A DNA stretch of 19,445 nt, taken from the NCBI GenBank assembly GCA_002451855.1, contig DKDS01000070.1, forward strand, positions 1 through 19,445, in the 5' to 3' direction. Of this stretch, positions 17,772 through 19,445 are shown piece after piece; the first letter of the stretch is position 1, and each line of letters begins with the position of its first letter. A model generated the notes under the pieces. It made no database searches. It was not told the origin of the DNA and saw nothing but the letters and a program-made list of their open reading frames with translations. The stretch comes from Ruminococcaceae bacterium UBA6842 (GTDB lineage: Bacteria; Bacillota; Clostridia; Oscillospirales; Acutalibacteraceae). The translations under genes were made by a program, and so were the position numbers.

Positions 17772-19445
17772 ATGAATGAAAAAAAAGAAAAAAGGGACGG
17801 CGAAAAGACCGTAAATAAGTCTGCCCAAAACAAGACAAGGAGAACCTATAACAAAAAGGGTACGGCAGACGGGGGCAAGGCTATGAAAAACACCTCTGCC
17901 GTTAAAAATGCCGCAAATGGCAGAAGCGGCGGCACTAAAACGCAGACTGCGCCGCATAACAGACAGGGTACACGCCGCTACGGCAACAGACAGAGCGCAA
18001 AGCCGCTTAAAATCATACCGCTCGGAGGACTGGGTGAAATAGGAAAAAACATAACGCTTTACGAATATGACGGCGATATGTTCCTTTCGGACTGCGGAAT
18101 GTCGTTTCCTGATGAAGAAATGCCCGGTATCGATATTGTTATACCGGACTTTACCTATGTGCTTGAAAACAAGGATAAAATTAAGGGACTTGTAGTAACC
18201 CACGGTCACGAGGACCATATCGGAGCAATTCCGTATCTGCTCAGGAACTTTAATTTACCGATTTACGCCACAAGACTTACAATAGGTCTTATTGAAGGCA
18301 AGCTGCGTGAGCATAAGCTGCTTAATGAGGCAAAGCTTAATGTTACAAACCCGGGAGATGTGGTAACGCTCGGTAAGTTTAAAATTGAGTTTATTCATGT
18401 AAACCATTCTATACCCGACGCTGTCGGTTTTGCGATAACCTGCCCCGCGGGAACGGTAATTCAGACGGGAGACTTTAAAATCGACACTACTCCTATCGAC
18501 GATTATGTAATTGACATAGGCAGATTTGCAGAGCTTGGCAAAAAGGGCGTTCTGGCGCTTATGTCGGACTCGACAAACGCCGAGAGACCCGGCTTTACGC
18601 CGAGCGAAAGAATTGTCGGCGATTCATTCTCAAACCTTTTTAAAAAAGCGGAGGACCACAGGATAATCGTTGCTACATTCTCTTCCAATATTCACCGTAT
18701 ACAGCAGATAATCGATGAAGCGTACCGCTGCGGCCGTAAGGTTGCGGTTTCGGGCAGAAGTATGATAAATGTTGTGACGGTTGCGGCAGAACTCGGCTAC
18801 CTGAATGTTCCTAAAGATGTTCTTATCGACATTGAAATGATAAAAAACTATCAGCCGGGCGAGCTTGTTATAGTAACAACAGGCAGTCAGGGCGAGCCTC
18901 TCTCGGCGCTTCACCGTATCGCTTTTTCCGACCACAGGCAGGTTGAAATTATACCGGGCGATATGATTATTATTTCGGCAACGCCGATACCCGGCAACGA
19001 AAAGCTTGTAAGCAAGGTTGTAAACGAGCTTATGAAGCGCGGAGCCAATGTTGTATATGAAAGAATGTACGATGTTCATGTTTCGGGTCACGCCTGTCAG
19101 GAAGAGCTGAAGCTTATGATGAGCATTGTAAAGCCGAAATATTTTATTCCGCTTCACGGTGAGCAGAAGCATTTGATGAAGCACGCAATGCTTGCCCGTC
19201 AGATGGGAATACCCGAGGAAAATATTTTAATAGCGGATAACGGCAATGTTATCGAGCTTACCAAAAACTCGCTTAAAACCACGGAAACGGTACAGGCAGG
19301 CAGGGTCCTTGTTGACGGACTGGGCGTCGGAGATGTGGGCAGTATTGTCCTGCGTGACCGTAAGCACCTTGCGGACGACGGTATAATTATAATCGCTGTT
19401 TCAATAGACGGCGTTACCCGTGAGGTAGTATCGGGACCCGATGTG
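17772..19445 (+). CDS. rnj: Ribonuclease J (3' partial)
   Basis: The frame is open to the window end, giving 558 residues with the C-terminal part missing. RNase J is a metallo-beta-lactamase/beta-CASP nuclease with endo- and 5'-3' exonuclease activity, central to mRNA decay and rRNA maturation in Firmicutes. GGLGEIGKN (85-93), the zinc motif HGHEDH (144-149), H212, D234 (TGDFKID), SDSTNAERPGFTPSE, ATFSSNIHRIQQ (beta-CASP), SGRSM, TGSQGEPLSAL, VSGHACQEELK and PLHGE (460-464) are all present. The first 78 residues before KPLKIIPLGG are an extra Lys/Arg/Asn/Gly-rich, probably disordered tail that Bacillus RNase J1 lacks. ATG 17772 is preceded by GGAGG at 11 bases. The leader carries a promoter and a hairpin. 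Confidence 0.95.
   Translation, partial: MNEKKEKRDGEKTVNKSAQNKTRRTYNKKGTADGGKAMKNTSAVKNAANGRSGGTKTQTAPHNRQGTRRYGNRQSAKPLKIIPLGGLGEIGKNITLYEYDGDMFLSDCGMSFPDEEMPGIDIVIPDFTYVLENKDKIKGLVVTHGHEDHIGAIPYLLRNFNLPIYATRLTIGLIEGKLREHKLLNEAKLNVTNPGDVVTLGKFKIEFIHVNHSIPDAVGFAITCPAGTVIQTGDFKIDTTPIDDYVIDIGRFAELGKKGVLALMSDSTNAERPGFTPSERIVGDSFSNLFKKAEDHRIIVATFSSNIHRIQQIIDEAYRCGRKVAVSGRSMINVVTVAAELGYLNVPKDVLIDIEMIKNYQPGELVIVTTGSQGEPLSALHRIAFSDHRQVEIIPGDMIIISATPIPGNEKLVSKVVNELMKRGANVVYERMYDVHVSGHACQEELKLMMSIVKPKYFIPLHGEQKHLMKHAMLARQMGIPEENILIADNGNVIELTKNSLKTTETVQAGRVLVDGLGVGDVGSIVLRDRKHLADDGIIIIAVSIDGVTREVVSGPDV

Overview
The window looks like a chromosomal segment of an anaerobic, low-to-mid GC Clostridia-type Firmicute (Oscillospiraceae/Ruminococcaceae-like). 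The reasons are a spoIIM-xerD pair, RNase J, PcrA, Maf, a QueH-type (not QueG) epoxyqueuosine reductase, the queA-tgt-yajC-YrzE/TIGR04086 order, strong AGGAGG-type ribosome binding sites, and compact Rho-independent terminators between convergent genes. This placement is inference; there is no rRNA or other direct taxonomic marker.

Layout. 1-2232: 3' part of a very repetitive collagen-like surface protein ending in BspA-type leucine-rich repeats. 2294-2641: an unrecognised AT-rich 115-residue gene. 2727-5023, minus strand: M24 aminopeptidase, queH, and a DivIVA-like coiled-coil gene behind its own terminator. 5143-8923, plus strand: pcrA, a DUF975-like membrane protein and maf. 8954-9688, minus: a FabG-like reductase. 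9689-10084: a 396-base regulatory intergenic region. 10085-11619, plus: spoIIM and xerD. 11654-14423, minus: the asd-dapA-dapB lysine/diaminopimelate operon. 14556-17594, plus: queA, tgt, yajC and a TIGR04086-type membrane gene. 17772 to the end: RNase J, cut by the window edge.

How the genes fit together. Tgt inserts preQ1 into tRNA, QueA converts it to epoxyqueuosine and QueH reduces that to queuosine, so the last three steps of queuosine synthesis lie in one window in two separate transcription units. Asd, DapA and DapB are consecutive enzymes from aspartyl phosphate to tetrahydrodipicolinate, feeding cell wall, lysine and spore dipicolinate. Most other genes are housekeeping.

The most unusual signals are non-coding. 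(1) Four exact copies of GTTTACATAA, the reverse complement of the XerD arm of Firmicute dif sites, sit upstream of spoIIM-xerD, and the XerD encoded there has a Lys at the usually invariant first catalytic Arg. (2) The spoIIM leader can fold so that both its Shine-Dalgarno and its start codon are paired. (3) Between yajC and the next gene, one hairpin is an intrinsic terminator and also buries the Shine-Dalgarno of the downstream gene, with the U-tract as the SD-to-start spacer. (4) A canonical antisense terminator is embedded in the unrecognised 115-residue gene. I found no CRISPR array, tRNA, rRNA, transposase or defence system.
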